From Odontocerum albicorne (taxonomy: Eukaryota > Arthropoda > Insecta > Trichoptera > Odontoceridae): DNA of 64,000 nucleotides. The notes beneath the pieces are model-generated. The model was not told the origin of the DNA. It saw only the letters and a program-made list of their open reading frames with translations, and made no database searches. Within the stretch, counting starts at the first letter, position 1. Every line of letters begins with the position of its first letter. Location of the stretch: positions 15,599,112 to 15,663,111 of the forward strand of contig OX463854.1 of the NCBI GenBank assembly GCA_949825065.1, written 5' to 3'. Position numbers and translations under genes: made by a program. Positions 35,645 through 46,928 of this stretch are shown piece after piece.

Positions 35645-36205
35645 TGATGGGTCTACTGTGTATCTACGGTGAGGAGCAGTTCATGTAACATTTGCTACTA
35701 TGCCCGAAGAGAAGAGCCCGATGGGGGTTTGTGGACCGCATAGTGTTGTCCAGGTGGCCGAAAGAAAATACGCAACATTCATTGGACGCGGTCAAGGTAC
35801 GTTTTTTTAGTGAATCAAATCTGTCTTGCCAAGGACAACCAAAAAATACATGGTCTATAGTTCCATCATCCAAACCACACTCGCAGCCGGAATTCTCCAC
35901 AATACCCATTCTATAAATATGACAGACACTTCTATCTTGTTCATTCTTATTATATTTAACTATGCTTTCAAAGGGATTGATTGTTGAATTGATTTATATC
36001 TAGAGGCTTTATTTACACCAGTTATATCTCAATCCAACGCTCATCGCTGCCAAGTATCATGTTTAATTTTGTTTAAAATATCGGTTACTGGCTGTGAAAA
36101 GTCAGATTGGGGACAACCGGTAGAACATGCTTCCTTTGCTAAGAAATCAACACATTCGTTACCAGTGATACCAATATGTGAAGGAATCCAAGCTAGAGAA
36201 ACATC
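35645..36205 (-). pseudogene. Non-LTR fragment with RNase H domain and zinc-knuckle-like end
   Basis: Minus-strand reading from 36200 gives VSLAWIPSHIGITGNECVDF, continuing LAKEACSTGCPQSD, the C-terminal part of an RNase H domain (the SHIGIxGNExVDxLAKEA block is diagnostic for I/Jockey/R1-type elements and their relatives). After decayed sequence it continues as CECGLDDGTIDHVFFGCP, the CxCG...DHVxFxCP motif seen downstream of RNase H. Stops and shifts are present. Confidence 0.75.
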
Positions 36206-36273
36206 TATATTAACTGTTGTTTATAGTTAAGGCATTAACGCTGTGGAGGTTTAAAGACATTGTAATTTATTTT

Positions 36274-36902
36274 AAAAACACCAAGGAAACTAAAGAACAC
36301 CAAGGAGTTTGTCTACCTCGGGAGCAAAATAACATGGGACGGTCCGTCCAAGAGCGAGGTCGACAGCCGTATACATCAGGCTAGACTTGCATTTAATAAA
36401 AGGTCGAAAATAATGGAATCAAATAATATAGACCTAAAACTGAGAATACTCCTCATCAAGACCTATGTATGGAGTATCTTGATGTACGGCTGCGAGACAT
36501 GGTGCCTATCCGAAAGAGATAGACGAAGACTAGAGGCTTTTGAGATGTGGTCCTATAGAAGACTATTAGGAATTTCTTGGAGAGACCGCATCACAAATGA
36601 AGAGGTTCTCCAACGAATCGAAGGAGGAAGGCACCTGCTCAGGATCCTGTCCGAAAGGCGTGCAAGATGGATCGGTCATATAATACGACAAGAGGGCCTC
36701 TTGCATGCCATAATGGAGGGTATGACCGAGGGGACAAACTCTAGGGGACGCCCACGCCGAGAGTACCTGGAGGACCTGTTGATGGACGTGCGCTGCTCAA
36801 CATATACAGACTTAAAAAGAGCCGCACAGGACAGGGGGGAATGGAGGAGAAGAGTTCAAATTGCTGCAAACCAGTCTTAGGACTGCAACCACGGAAGGAA
36901 GG
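36274..36902 (+). mobile_element. 5'-truncated non-LTR insertion inside the Penelope terminal segment
   Basis: The Penelope end is interrupted here: AATTTATTTT at 36264-36273 is repeated at 36903-36912, a 10-bp target duplication. The 629-bp insert is open for about 200 codons and ends near a GGAAGGAAGG tail. It encodes the RT C-terminal region: EFVYLGSKITWDG, SEVDSRIHQARLAFNKRSK, LLIKTYVWSILMYGCETW, RRRLEAFEMWSYRRLLGISW, RWIGHIIRQEGLL, RGRPRREYLEDLL and GEWRRRVQIAANQS. It lacks the catalytic RT palm and endonuclease, the usual outcome of truncated target-primed reverse transcription. The intact frame and duplication mark it as younger than most elements here. Confidence 0.88.
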
Positions 36903-37038
36903 AATTTATTTTTATCAAACACTGTTTATTCCACTTTTTGTAACGTTATAATCATACCGGTTTCAAGGCTTTCACCTCATATTCAGGGGAGCAAAAACAA
37001 GACTAAATTATGTTCGAACTGGTACCGATATACATGTT

Positions 37039-38215
37039 TCAACGGCTGGGGACTGAGGGGTAAGGGAGGCATGGGACGATTTCGGCCAAGAGCGTAGAGA
37101 TTTTTGGGATATGACTGTTGACCAGATGTTCGGATCGATGTACTGACTTAGAAATTTCTAGGGCCTCTAATCTGTCCAATTTATTTCCGTTACTACTGAT
37201 ATGTAAGAATTTAGCATCATCGATAGAAAAAGTACGGTTTTCACGGTGACAATGATTAGCCATTTCAGAATAAATTAGAGGATTTGTTAAGGCGGATTTG
37301 TCACGAAATCTCTTTTCAAAATATCTTCCTGTCTTTCCTATACAGAAATTATCACAGTCAGCACATAAAAGTTTATACACAACACTGTTGCTAAATATTC
37401 CGTTTTTGTCTTTTTCATCAAATAAAAGTTTCCGGAGATTAAAATTAGTGTAAAAAGCTGGTTTTATGTGACTTGGAATATTTTTGGTTATTTCGTATGA
37501 TATGTTTTTTATAAATAGGACTTTGCTCCATTTATAGGTATGCTTATAGGTGGCGTTAAATATATAATATTTTATAAGTTTCTTTTTTGTTTTGTTTTTT
37601 AAAAGGGAATCAATGAGGCTTCCAGGATAGCCATTATTTGTAGCAATTTTTTTGGTTATTAATTCCTTTTTAAAATTGTCGGTTAATGGGACACTGGGCA
37701 ATCTATAAAGCATACAGTTAAAGACGGCGAATTTATGGTTATTAGGATGGTTGGAAGTTGCTGGAATTATAGAGTCTGAATAAGTATTTTTCCTATATAC
37801 TCGTATATCAAAGTCAAATGTGCCATTTTTCCGAGATAATGTTAGGTCCAAGAAATTTAATTTTCCGTCCTGTTCTGTTTCCAGTGTAAATTTTATAAAA
37901 CTCTCTATAGAATTTAAATTTTAAGAAATTGGTGTAATCGGCACCCGTCCAAACACAAAGAATGTCATCTGCATACCTAAACCAGCACAAAACATTTTTA
38001 TTTAACTTAAACTTACTCCTAAAAATACATTTTTCAAAATAGTTCATAAATATTTCACCGAGGAGTGGAGACAACGGTTAGCCAATAGCTGAACCATTTG
38101 TTTGATTATATATTTTATTGTTGAAGTTAAAATAATTTTGTTTGATGCATAAGTCTATCAGTGAAATCAATTCCGAATTTTTAACAGAGTCCTTACTATT
38201 GTCATTTACGATATT
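37039..38215 (-). pseudogene. Penelope-like reverse transcriptase + GIY-YIG endonuclease (5'-truncated)
   Basis: Minus-strand order: near 38215-38080 NNKIYNQTNGSAIG, a stop, PLSPLLGEIFMNYFEK; then WFRYADDILCVW (the catalytic YADD of the RT palm) and KIKFLG. A frameshift near 37850 leads into DLTLSRKNGTFDFDIRVYRK (thumb region). The endonuclease domain follows: VVYKLLCADC, NFCIGKTGR and YFEKRFRDKS, the VYxL/CIG form of GIY-YIG with its conserved Arg. The C-terminus reads HCHRENRTFSIDDAKFLHIS and RLEALEISKSVHRSEHLVNS. RT motifs before the palm are missing. A stop and a frameshift make it inactive. RT plus C-terminal GIY-YIG is specific to Penelope-like elements. Confidence 0.85.
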
Positions 38216-38317
38216 TTTTGCTCACTCTAACGATCTCCTGAAGATCCTGGTATACTTGGATAGAGATGGTATGAGATGGATGGTATACTTGGATATTTGA
38301 TGTCACTAATCTAATTT

Positions 38318-38596
38318 AAAGAGATTTCGTGAACACAAATCCGCCTTAACAAATCCTCTAATTTATTCTGAAATGGCTAATCATTGTCACCGTGAAAACC
38401 ATACTTTTTCTATTGATGATGCCAAATTCTTACAAATCAGTAGTAACGGAAATAAAGAGGACAGATTAGAGCCCCTAGAAATTTCTAAGTCAGTACATCG
38501 ATCCGAACATCTGGTAAACAGTCATATCCCAAAAATCTCTCCGCTTTTGGCCGAAATCTTCCCATGCATCCCTTACCCCTCAGTCTCCAACCGTTG
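38318..38596 (+). pseudogene. Second Penelope C-terminal fragment, inverted relative to the first
   Basis: It begins near KRFREHKSALTNPLIYSEMA and continues HCHRENHTFSIDDAKFLQIS, NGNKEDRLEPLEISKSVHRS and EHLVNSHIPKISPLLAEIF to a stop at about 38596. It is very similar to the C-terminus in 37039-37330 on the opposite strand but with several substitutions, so the two arms are not identical. The 3' terminal segment follows immediately. Confidence 0.85.
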
Positions 38597-38749
38597 AAGC
38601 GTGTATATCGTTACCAGTTCGAACCGAATTTAGTCTTGTTTGTGCTCCCCTGAAGATGAGGTGAAAGCCTTGGAACCGGTAGGGTTATATCGTTACAAAA
38701 AGTGGAATAAACAGTGTTTGATAAAAATAAATTACAATATATTAATTGA

Positions 38750-40590
38750 CTTTCTTTTCTTATCCTCTTTCTTTCTTGTACAATAAATTAAATGTTTTAT
38801 TATTATGAAACTAATGCCTTGGTGATGCATCACAAAGTCACAAGCTCGAAACCAGCGACGAGCTTCTTTCCCGCGGTATATTCATTTTTTTTAAACTTCA
38901 GATGAATAAGATTACCTCTATTATGTCAAGTACGAGTAAGTTTAATGAATTCTTCTCTCTTACAATTTTTTACTTCACTCCCATTTAACAGTTAGTTTGC
39001 TGTTCGAGCTTTATCTTTTTAATAAGAAGTTAAGGCTTTATTCTCTTATCCAGGTAAAGCAAGGCAGTATACTTGAACCCTTTTTCCCTCTGAAATGTTT
39101 CCAGAGAGCTTTTGTTTAACTGTTTCGTTATACCGCTTCGGGGTTTTATGTTATTGGTTTTAGTTAATAAATTGATTCTGCAGCTTTTTCTTGGACGTTA
39201 AACACGTGATACAAAGAAACTGATTATTAATTTATGCTGTCTTTGGTTTCTTATTTAGCTTTCTTTAGTAATAATTAAATATTTTACTTTCACGATATTC
39301 TTAAATGAAAAACGAAGATTCATTTATTCTTATTCTTTTCGCTTTATGAAATTTCACAAATATGAATTATTTTATTAAGTACATATTTTAAATCTTTATT
39401 TTTTTTTCAAAATATGTGGAAAACGACTTTGTTATGGATTTGCATTTGTGAATTTTAATTTACGATTTTCCGCCATCGTTTCCCTAATGCAAATTTCAAA
39501 GTTGAACATCATTTTGTATCAGTATTGTTGTTTGTTTTTATTTCTTTTTGGGGTGTTTAGGGATGTGCAATATTTTTGTTGCGTTAAAGCTATAATTAAC
39601 GTGTTCCCCGCGGGAAGCACAGACGCCTGTGATCTGACGACAATCCAAGTTTCAAATCACAAATACTTAAAAAAAAATGACACAAAACCGGAATAAAAAT
39701 TGAACTAAAATTTAAAATAATCTTTATTCTAGCGACATCTCTGAAAACCTTGTCAAATAATATATTAGTTTATGAGATATTGTTGAATAAACAGAGCGCC
39801 GAATTTTTTTGGTTTCTCAATATTTCCAGCATTAACGACCTGTCGCGCGGATCGAGTCCTGCGATGAGTCTCTCTTACGTAAATAAACATTACTAAGTCT
39901 CTCTTACGTAAATAAACATTACTAGTGCTATATGCATTTGATTGGGTGAGTGTCATGAAGCATTGATTTGATCGTAGCATTCCTTTGTTTATTTTACGTA
40001 ATGTTAAGTTTATCTCCTTTATTTAATGAGTCTCCTTAAGAGTAATTACTATTATTTATTATCAGAAAATTACTTAAGTGTCATGTTTACTTGGTGTTGT
40101 AATCAAATATCAGTGGTTCTAAACAAAATATGTGTTTAAACTTAGAAATTAAAAAACGCTGAAATTGTGCCGCGTACAGGATTCGTGGAGTTTGATTTTT
40201 AACGCGGTGAACAGGTTAAAACTGAACAAACCAATTAAATTGAAAGGGAAACAATGCAAGCCCCTCACGGAAGACATTATACCCCATACCACTGAGATAT
40301 GGCGGGAATACGGTAGTGCAATGGTCGGGGCATCTATTTGATTACGATGTTATTATTCAATCCTTACAATTCGAAACTGTGGACAGTTAGTTTCACACAT
40401 CTAAGTGAATAGTACCAAAACTGAGCAAATATGTATGTACAAAAACACGAGTTCCGATGGCCATTTTTGACGAAATCAAGCAGTTCATTAACTCAATATT
40501 TCGAAAATATAAAAAAACACGACAATGAGAAAATGATTTTTCGGTAAATGTTGGTCATCAAATCTATCATCTTTCTTTTACTGTTCGTTT
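38750..40590. other. AT-rich, no gene recognised; 30-bp duplication at 39866-39925
   Basis: GTCTCTCTTACGTAAATAAA followed by CATTACTA is repeated directly (about 39869 and 39897). Around 38810-38875 there is a possible SINE head. Otherwise nothing I can support. Confidence 0.35.
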
Positions 40591-41250
40591 TTGCGGTCAT
40601 CTAGATCAATCCGAAGATCACATTCGTGATACTAAGATGATAAAAAATTGATTCAATAATTTCCAAAAAAATATCTTCTAACCTTACATCGGAACATATT
40701 CGAACCGGCATCGGTATCAAAAGATAGAAAGTTTTGATGCATTCAAAGCTTTCTGACAAAATAATAATGGGCTGTTTAAAATCCAGACCTTCTCGTCTAG
40801 CCATGGGAGCTTTAATGGTAAACTTTTTCGCTTCAATCTTGTCTCTTCGCCCTGTTATAATTTTTGTGGCCATCTGAATCAATTCGCAGATCACATTCTG
40901 TGATATTGCGATGATAATCGAGTCAATTTTTTCCAAAGGGAACTCCATTCAGCCATACATCGGCTCATATTCGGATCAATTATCTACTCTGATCTAGTGA
41001 CGTCAAATGATAGTTGTGGTGCTTTCGAAATGTTCTGTGGAAGTACTGGCAACTTACAAGACTGTTTGAACTCCAGGCCTTAAGCCACTTCATATTTACT
41101 GCGCGGGGAGTTATTTTCCTTCTCCCGTGACGTTGAACCTTGAGTCCGTTGTAACTATTATTATTTTCACACTTAGGTGTGTCACCTTCGGAGAGAGTCA
41201 CTGCAGGCAGTTCCTCCTTTGTCACTGAGTGACCTCGCACTCATAATAAA
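40590..41250 (-). repeat. Two diverged tandem copies (~270 bp) of an unknown element
   Basis: 40594-40800 and 40863-41085 align: GATCACATTC.GTGATA, GATGATAA, TTACATCGG..CATATTCG, CTGTTTAAA/CTGTTTGAA, CCAG.CCTT. On the minus strand part of both copies reads similarly (PLEKIDSIIIAISQNVICEL against LEIIESIFYHLSITNVIFGL). The 115-codon ORF at 40601-40948 spans the junction. I do not recognise the family. Confidence 0.5.
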
Positions 41251-43195
41251 TATGATTTCGATTTTCCAGTATTTATCGCGTTAGATGTGGACTTATGTTA
41301 TTTTGTCACCACAATCAGCATGAGTGGTTGTGAGATCGAACTAATTTTAAATGAACATATTTCTCTTTTGCATGAAAATGACTACGTTTGTCGGTTACTG
41401 TGGCCCTTAAGGAAAAACCTAGACTTGGTTTTCAATAAGAGCCTTATAACATATATTGCAATATAGGTGTATGTATGATACAGGCAGTCTCATTTTTCAC
41501 GTTGAATATATTTTTTTGTATAATAGTCAATAAAAAATTATTCAATAAACGTTTCAACTTTAATATAATTTATAGGCGTTTATACCTATATAATCTTTAG
41601 TCAAAATGCAGTTTTTTTTTAATGTTACTTAAACAGTAGACACTATAAAACCCCTAATATAACTTCTTTACGTATTTAGACACAAAACTTATTTGTATTT
41701 ATTTTAATATACCAAGTCAAGTTATATAATATTCTTTTTATTCTATATCGATCTTTATGTGTTGTTAGTTTAAAACACCATTTTGTATGAGCACAGGCTC
41801 GTCTTCTTAACCTAGAGAAACTCAAACGTTCCGACTAAACATTAACCGGTCAATATATCCCTTGCTCCAAATTAACTCTTCCTTTTGACTTGTACATTGC
41901 GGCCCTTCCATCCCTTTCTGATCATATTCCCTTTAAATAAATGATTAACTCTTCGAATTAAACGGAATGTGCAACAAATTCTAAGGGACTACTTTGCCTA
42001 GATTTTGATTGGAGCTCTCGAATTTGCCCTTTCTTCAATCGCTGCGATGTTTCGGAATAATCCTTGTTCAAGGATAAAGCAACCCTCCTTTGGCGTACAC
42101 CTCGGTGGCCCGAGGCTGACAAACGAACATATTAAGAACAACTAAAAGCTTGTACGGCTTGCTTACCTCAAAAAGCCAGAACAACCTTTTTTCCTCTCTA
42201 CGTCCCGGGGCTCATAAAATACTCTGGCAGGAATTCGGCGGTAGGATGGGTGCCATTTTCAAAGATGTTTATCTCCAATTATTTATTTTATAAATAATAT
42301 TTTTGAGATATTGTGTACACAGGATATAAAATATAAAATTTTATTATAATTTTTAATGCAATGGCACCATGCTACATGATAAATCTATGTAAGGGGCGTT
42401 ATCTCTGGAAGGCATAGTACGCGGAGATTGTCTGGGTCTCAGAATCAGTTTTATTGAGGTAAATCGAGTATGCATGCCCAGTTATCTAATCACGCTTTGG
42501 AATATCTGGTTATATTGTTTGGAATAGACTTGATTTCTCTAACGGCTGAGAACATTAAGAAAAGCAGTTAAACGGCGAGTTTTTACTTAAAAAAAGATAG
42601 TCTAACATATAATTATGACTCAATGTCAAGTAAAAATAATATTGACATTAAAGCGAAGATGTGTACGTTTTTAATATTTTTTTAAGTACAGAGATCATAA
42701 ACATTCCTCACGGTTATATATTATGATATATTTCTAAGTCCGTGTATTTGGAACAAAACATGTTTCTGATAATGATAAATATTTAATGACATCGAAGCGT
42801 AATTTTCGTTTAAAAATTAAATTAGTTTTTCAATGTCTTCATATAACTTTCCACTATTACAAAGCGATAATAAATAACCAATGAATTTAAAGATGTTCCC
42901 CTCATTATAAAAATGCCACTGAAGGTCCCATATACCACACAATTGATTTCAATTGAATTAATATTGGCCTGCCTCAACGTGTTAGAGTAATGGGTGGCGT
43001 ATGCAGTTTTAGGATGCATTTGAAATTTTATCATTTATGTTTGATTATATTTGATTACTTTACACATTCACTACCCTCCACCTAAAACCGAACTATTAGA
43101 TACCGGAAGATCGACAGTTTTTTTTATAGTTCGTCCTCCCTATGTGAGTTTTCTTACCGAATATATATTTTTTTACAAATATATATGCAGAGAAG
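41251..43195. other. Mostly AT-rich; GC-richer block at 42000-42260
   Basis: 42000-42260 (with GGCGTACACCTCGGTGGCCC and GGCAGGAATTCGGCGGTAGG) is not AT-rich and not obviously a transposon. It could be a conserved non-coding element or a decayed exon. The rest shows nothing I can name. Confidence 0.35.
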
Positions 43196-43199
43196 TTCC

Positions 43200-43335
43200 T
43201 AATATAATGGCCACAGGTACCACCTTCCTATCCTTACACTTAACTTTGTTTCTTTTGTTGTATTTTAAATCTGTCAAAACTAGTTGGTTCAAACCCCGAG
43301 TTCCCTTGATGAGAGCTTGCTTTCTAAACTTAGTT
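43200..43335 (+). repeat. SINE family C copy
   Basis: TTCCTATCCTTACACTTAAC, TTTTAAATCTGTCAAAACTA, B-box GGTTCAAACCCCGAG, then CCCTTGATGAGAGC. It aligns over ~120 bp with 59540-59675. Confidence 0.6.
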
Positions 43336-44089
43336 TAATTATTAGTATTACTCGTACATACTTCCGACGACACCAAGTTGAACTTAAGTTTTGCTTCCGA
43401 AATTAACAGGGATGATTCCGCCTGAATGAATATAATAACTAGTGCACGTTGCCGGATGATTGATGAAATAAATAAGTGTAAAAACAATTTATTTTTTTAT
43501 TCAATATTTTAATATAGAGTTCCACAAAGTTAAAGCCGAAACATTGAATTCATTACTATCTCTCTTAAATGTTTTTTACGATATAATATGTTTGCGATAT
43601 AAAAAGTGAAACTGTTTACCTATAACACTTCCGAAATATTAAAACCGATTTCATTACTTGATCCATTTTAGTGCAGATGGTCCGTTTTGAATGTAACAGG
43701 TGCTTATATGTGATCATAAAAATATGTGATGCGAGGAGTAATACCCCCGTAGCACTCTTTTCCCAAATTAAAAGTCGAATGGGGTAAAATGTCGTGAAAA
43801 GAAATGGGAAAGGAAATTGTTACACATTTCCTCCGAGTGGTATACTACGGCTGAACGTTTTGCAAAACGTTATTACCACACGCTAAACGGCATTCCGTTC
43901 TGTCGCGATTTTATGTTATTTTTATTTATTAATCTGATTTAAATTAAGCTTAAATTTTGTTACTTGTGGTTTGTTCATATTTACTTTAAAAAAGTAATTT
44001 ATTTAATCCTTGAATCTTAGAAATTATGTTTGTTTCACTTTGTGGTGTCGTGTTTATTAAGTTTTAATGAAATAAATAAAACACTTTTT
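43336..44089. other. No recognised gene
   Basis: AT-rich; a GC-balanced block at 43720-43910 is unassigned. Confidence 0.35.
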
Positions 44090-44094
44090 TTTTT

Positions 44095-44310
44095 ATTTTG
44101 GTTCTTCTATGTTTTGAGTTCACTGCCGGTTTCAAAGACCTCCGTCTTCCTCGTCAGCTCATTTTGAACCTGACGAAGAAGATGGAGGTCTTTGAAAACG
44201 GTAGAGAAGATGATGCTCATCTTCACCTGACGAGGAATACGGAGGTCTTTGAAACCGGTAGTGAATCAAATAAAACAGTGGTAAATATAAAATAAAAAAT
44301 AAGGGTTTTA
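44095..44310. mobile_element. Second Penelope-type terminal family, inverted and tandem copies
   Basis: The block CTGACGAGGAA.ACGGAGGT, CTTTGAAACCGG occurs three times: on the minus strand at about 44124-44158 and on the plus strand at 44169-44203 and 44226-44257. The outer arms (GTTTTGAGTTCACTGCCGG... and ...CCGGTAGTGAATCAAATAAAAC) are complementary, giving a foldback like those of the Penelope copies. The CTGACGA...GAAAC layout matches a hammerhead-type core. No protein is encoded; the 65-codon ORF is chance. Confidence 0.55.
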
Positions 44311-44649
44311 TTTATTTTATTCAAAATTTATTTATTTAATCATTTACGGTTAGTTTTCACCATTATCAAATTTTCACAAAACTTGATCAAAGTGCGTGTA
44401 AATACAGAAATTCAAAATGCTACAGTAAAATATATAAATATCAAAACACTAACATGATTCATACAATACATCATACAAATATGCGTGCCGCTACAGTTTC
44501 CCCGATCCCGAAGTATTTCGACACAAAGCAAGTTGAACGAGATACACAACGCTTCAGTGACTACACGATCGCGAGGAAATTATCTCCACAACAGCAATCT
44601 AAGATTATTCAACTTTATGGTAATAATGATAATAACACAAGGATAAATT
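44311..44649. other. No recognisable feature
   Basis: AT-rich spacer with part of a 91-codon ORF (44454-44729) that overlaps a SINE core and has no motif. Confidence 0.35.
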
Positions 44650-44735
44650 ATACAGCGCCGTTTAGAGACCAAACTCTCCTCAAGGGCGCTCTAACTCAGG
44701 ACTCGAACCCACTATTATTGACAGATTAAATATGT
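44650..44735 (-). repeat. SINE family C core with B-box
   Basis: Plus-strand reading AGCGCCGTTTAGAGACCAAA, CTCTCCTCAAGGGCGCTC, then GGACTCGAACCCAC, the complement of B-box GTGGGTTCGAGTCC. Confidence 0.6.
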
Positions 44736-44799
44736 TTTTATGTACGAGTATATAAGTTCAGTGTAATGATAGGAAGGCAGCGGCTGCGGCCATTAATTT

Positions 44800-45250
44800 A
44801 GGCACTTCTCCGAATCTGCATACGTTCAGAAAAGCCTGTTTGGTAAGAAAACCGCAGAAATCTTAACATGGGAAGACGAACTACAAAGAAACTTTTGAAG
44901 GTCTTCCGATGTGTGATAGTAACACATTCGGTTTTAGGTGTAGTGTTCATATACCATCATACGTTTTGACAATATCTCTCTAAAAGCTTTATCTTTAAGT
45001 GTTTTCTAAAGCTGCACACGTCATCCATATCTCAAAAACTAAGAGATGGACCATTCCACGCCACAAACCAGCAACGGCAAAAGCACTATCATAATACCCC
45101 GCCGATCTCATAATATTCTATCTCAAAGTTCTTCTCCTTTCCAAAGCAACCTCTCTCAGATACAATGTGAAATAAAATAGATAAGAATCTTGTTTACATC
45201 CTGGACAATATACAATACAATCATAATACCCCGCCCTATAGGAAAATGGG
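44800..45250 (-). pseudogene. CR1/L2-like non-LTR 3' end
   Basis: This is the reverse complement of the element at 59105-59480; both share the GTGGCGT.GAATGGTC..TCT block and AAACACTTAAAGATAA.GCTTT. On the minus strand the coding end corresponds to a GVEWSIS / KTLKDKAFREILSK stretch with stops. Confidence 0.55.
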
Positions 45251-46914
45251 AAATGTTAAAAATTTCACAATAATGTCATATAGTATAAGTTGTTCACAAT
45301 AATCGAGGAGTGCTTACATAAATATTAATTTTAAATATAAAGCATTTATTACCATCACAAAATTTATAACTCACCCATTTCCTAACGCATTTGAAATGAG
45401 AAAAGTAAGAAAAAGCTAAGTGAATTTAAGTGTACAAAATTTAATAAAAAAAAACATAATCAACGTTAATGAACCAAACTCGGTTGTTTCCTGGATTTAA
45501 CGAATTTTATCGGTTTTATTATTTTATCCCGCTTTGAAGTGTCCAGATCTCGAGTGTGTAAGTTAGTTAGCAATGTCTTTTATCTTATAAAGTTAGCTTT
45601 TTATATTCCAGTAGGCGAGACTGAAAAGGGAATGAGACCAAACAACCATCTATTGTATTTACCGAGAGTACCCATTCATTTATTTCTTCACTGGTGTTAC
45701 CGGTCGAGTTTACCTGACAATGGCAATGGTTCGCGGAGACAAAGTTAAACGAAAAACCCTATACGCTAAATGGCCAAGCTAGCGTATCAAAAATTATGAA
45801 AATGGTTCGACTTACATCGCATGCAGGATATTTACCCTGCTTGGAAGACTTTTATTAGCGATCCAAAGCTAAGATAGCTTGATGCTGTGACAGAAAACTG
45901 CCTCGTATTGGGTATAATCAATTCGAAAAGAAATGCTGCTGATCCTGCAAGCAGCCAAGACCCATTCTGGGTTGTAGGGCTGATGATAATTGGTTTTATT
46001 GGATTTGAAATTTATCGTCAAAGCTGTGTCAGATACATATTTATCTGTTGTAAGACATTTTTTTCAAATGACATAAACACGGTAGTAATTCATTTGTTTA
46101 AAGAGTTCAGGCTTCACTATGGGGAGATTCATAATAATTGGAATAAAATTCTTGATTTTGTTTCCTCCCACTGTATTTTTTATCATTATGACAATGGACA
46201 TTTGAAATTATACTTTGTCCTCAGCTGGTTAAACTCAGTTAAACTAAATTTTATATTACTTACACTGTCAATAGTCTTATAGGTAGAGTAAGAAGTGGCA
46301 ATATATATTTTATCTATGGTATTATGGGGGATAGGTTAAGAAAATGATAATTTTTATCATTTATTTATATTTATGAAACCTGCGAAAGACTGGGGTGTGT
46401 TGAATATAGAAAATATAGTGAGAAAAATGTCAAGTGTTCTACAGTAATTATTCCATTAATAAATTTCTTAAAATGTCAACAGTCGACGAAATCAAAGCGA
46501 AATCATTTAGTTTTAATTATTATTTCCCTATAAATTTTACTGAAAAGGATCTTGTTAACTAATTAGTTCTCCTCCAGGTAAAACTTAAGACGGTTTTACA
46601 GTTCTTGATATTATTACAATTATATGTTTCGTGTTGAAAATACTCGTACATTGGATCCTCGGAAACATGATCCAACAAAGTTTAATGTAATGTTTAGAAG
46701 TTTATTTTTTAAATATATTTTTGTGCTTTTTTGTAAATTTGTTCAATTCCTATTTATGATGTTTTGCCTGGAATGGTTTGTTAACACTAAATTTGGTGTG
46801 GATATGAAACAAGCTCTTTATGGATAAGACGGCTTGTTTTCAAAATTTCATAGATTTTGATTTGGTTGGCAGTGATTTTCATAGTACTTTACACAGAGTA
46901 ACATAGATGCCATC
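45251..46914. other. No recognised gene
   Basis: Contains the longest unexplained ORF outside repeats (45887-46282 +, 131 codons, hydrophobic C-terminus). It has no domain, start context or splice support that I can point to. Part of 45540-45760 is GC-balanced and unassigned. Confidence 0.3.
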
Positions 46915-46928
46915 ATTCCTTTAAATAT

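Larger units (their letters stand above)
36217..38738. mobile_element. Penelope-like element, head-to-head inverted unit (copy d)
   Basis: The left terminal segment (36217-36273 and 36903-37030) reads inward as TTTATAGTTAAGGCATTAAC, TCAAACACTGTTTATTCCAC and a GGTTTCAAGGCTTTCACCTC block. It is followed by minus-strand coding sequence (37039-38215). After about 100 bp of unrelated DNA a second coding fragment runs on the plus strand (38318-38596), then the same terminal segment in reverse (38599-38738). The two C-terminal halves are inverted copies with their 3' ends outward. ATATTAACTG (36207-36216) and ATATTAATTG (38739-38748) flank the unit as a 10-bp target duplication with one change, which suggests a single insertion. 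Confidence 0.75.

Noticed and set aside
45887..46282. 131-codon ORF as a possible novel gene
   Set aside because: No domain, no supporting splice or promoter signal, AT-driven composition; plausible by chance in 64 kb.
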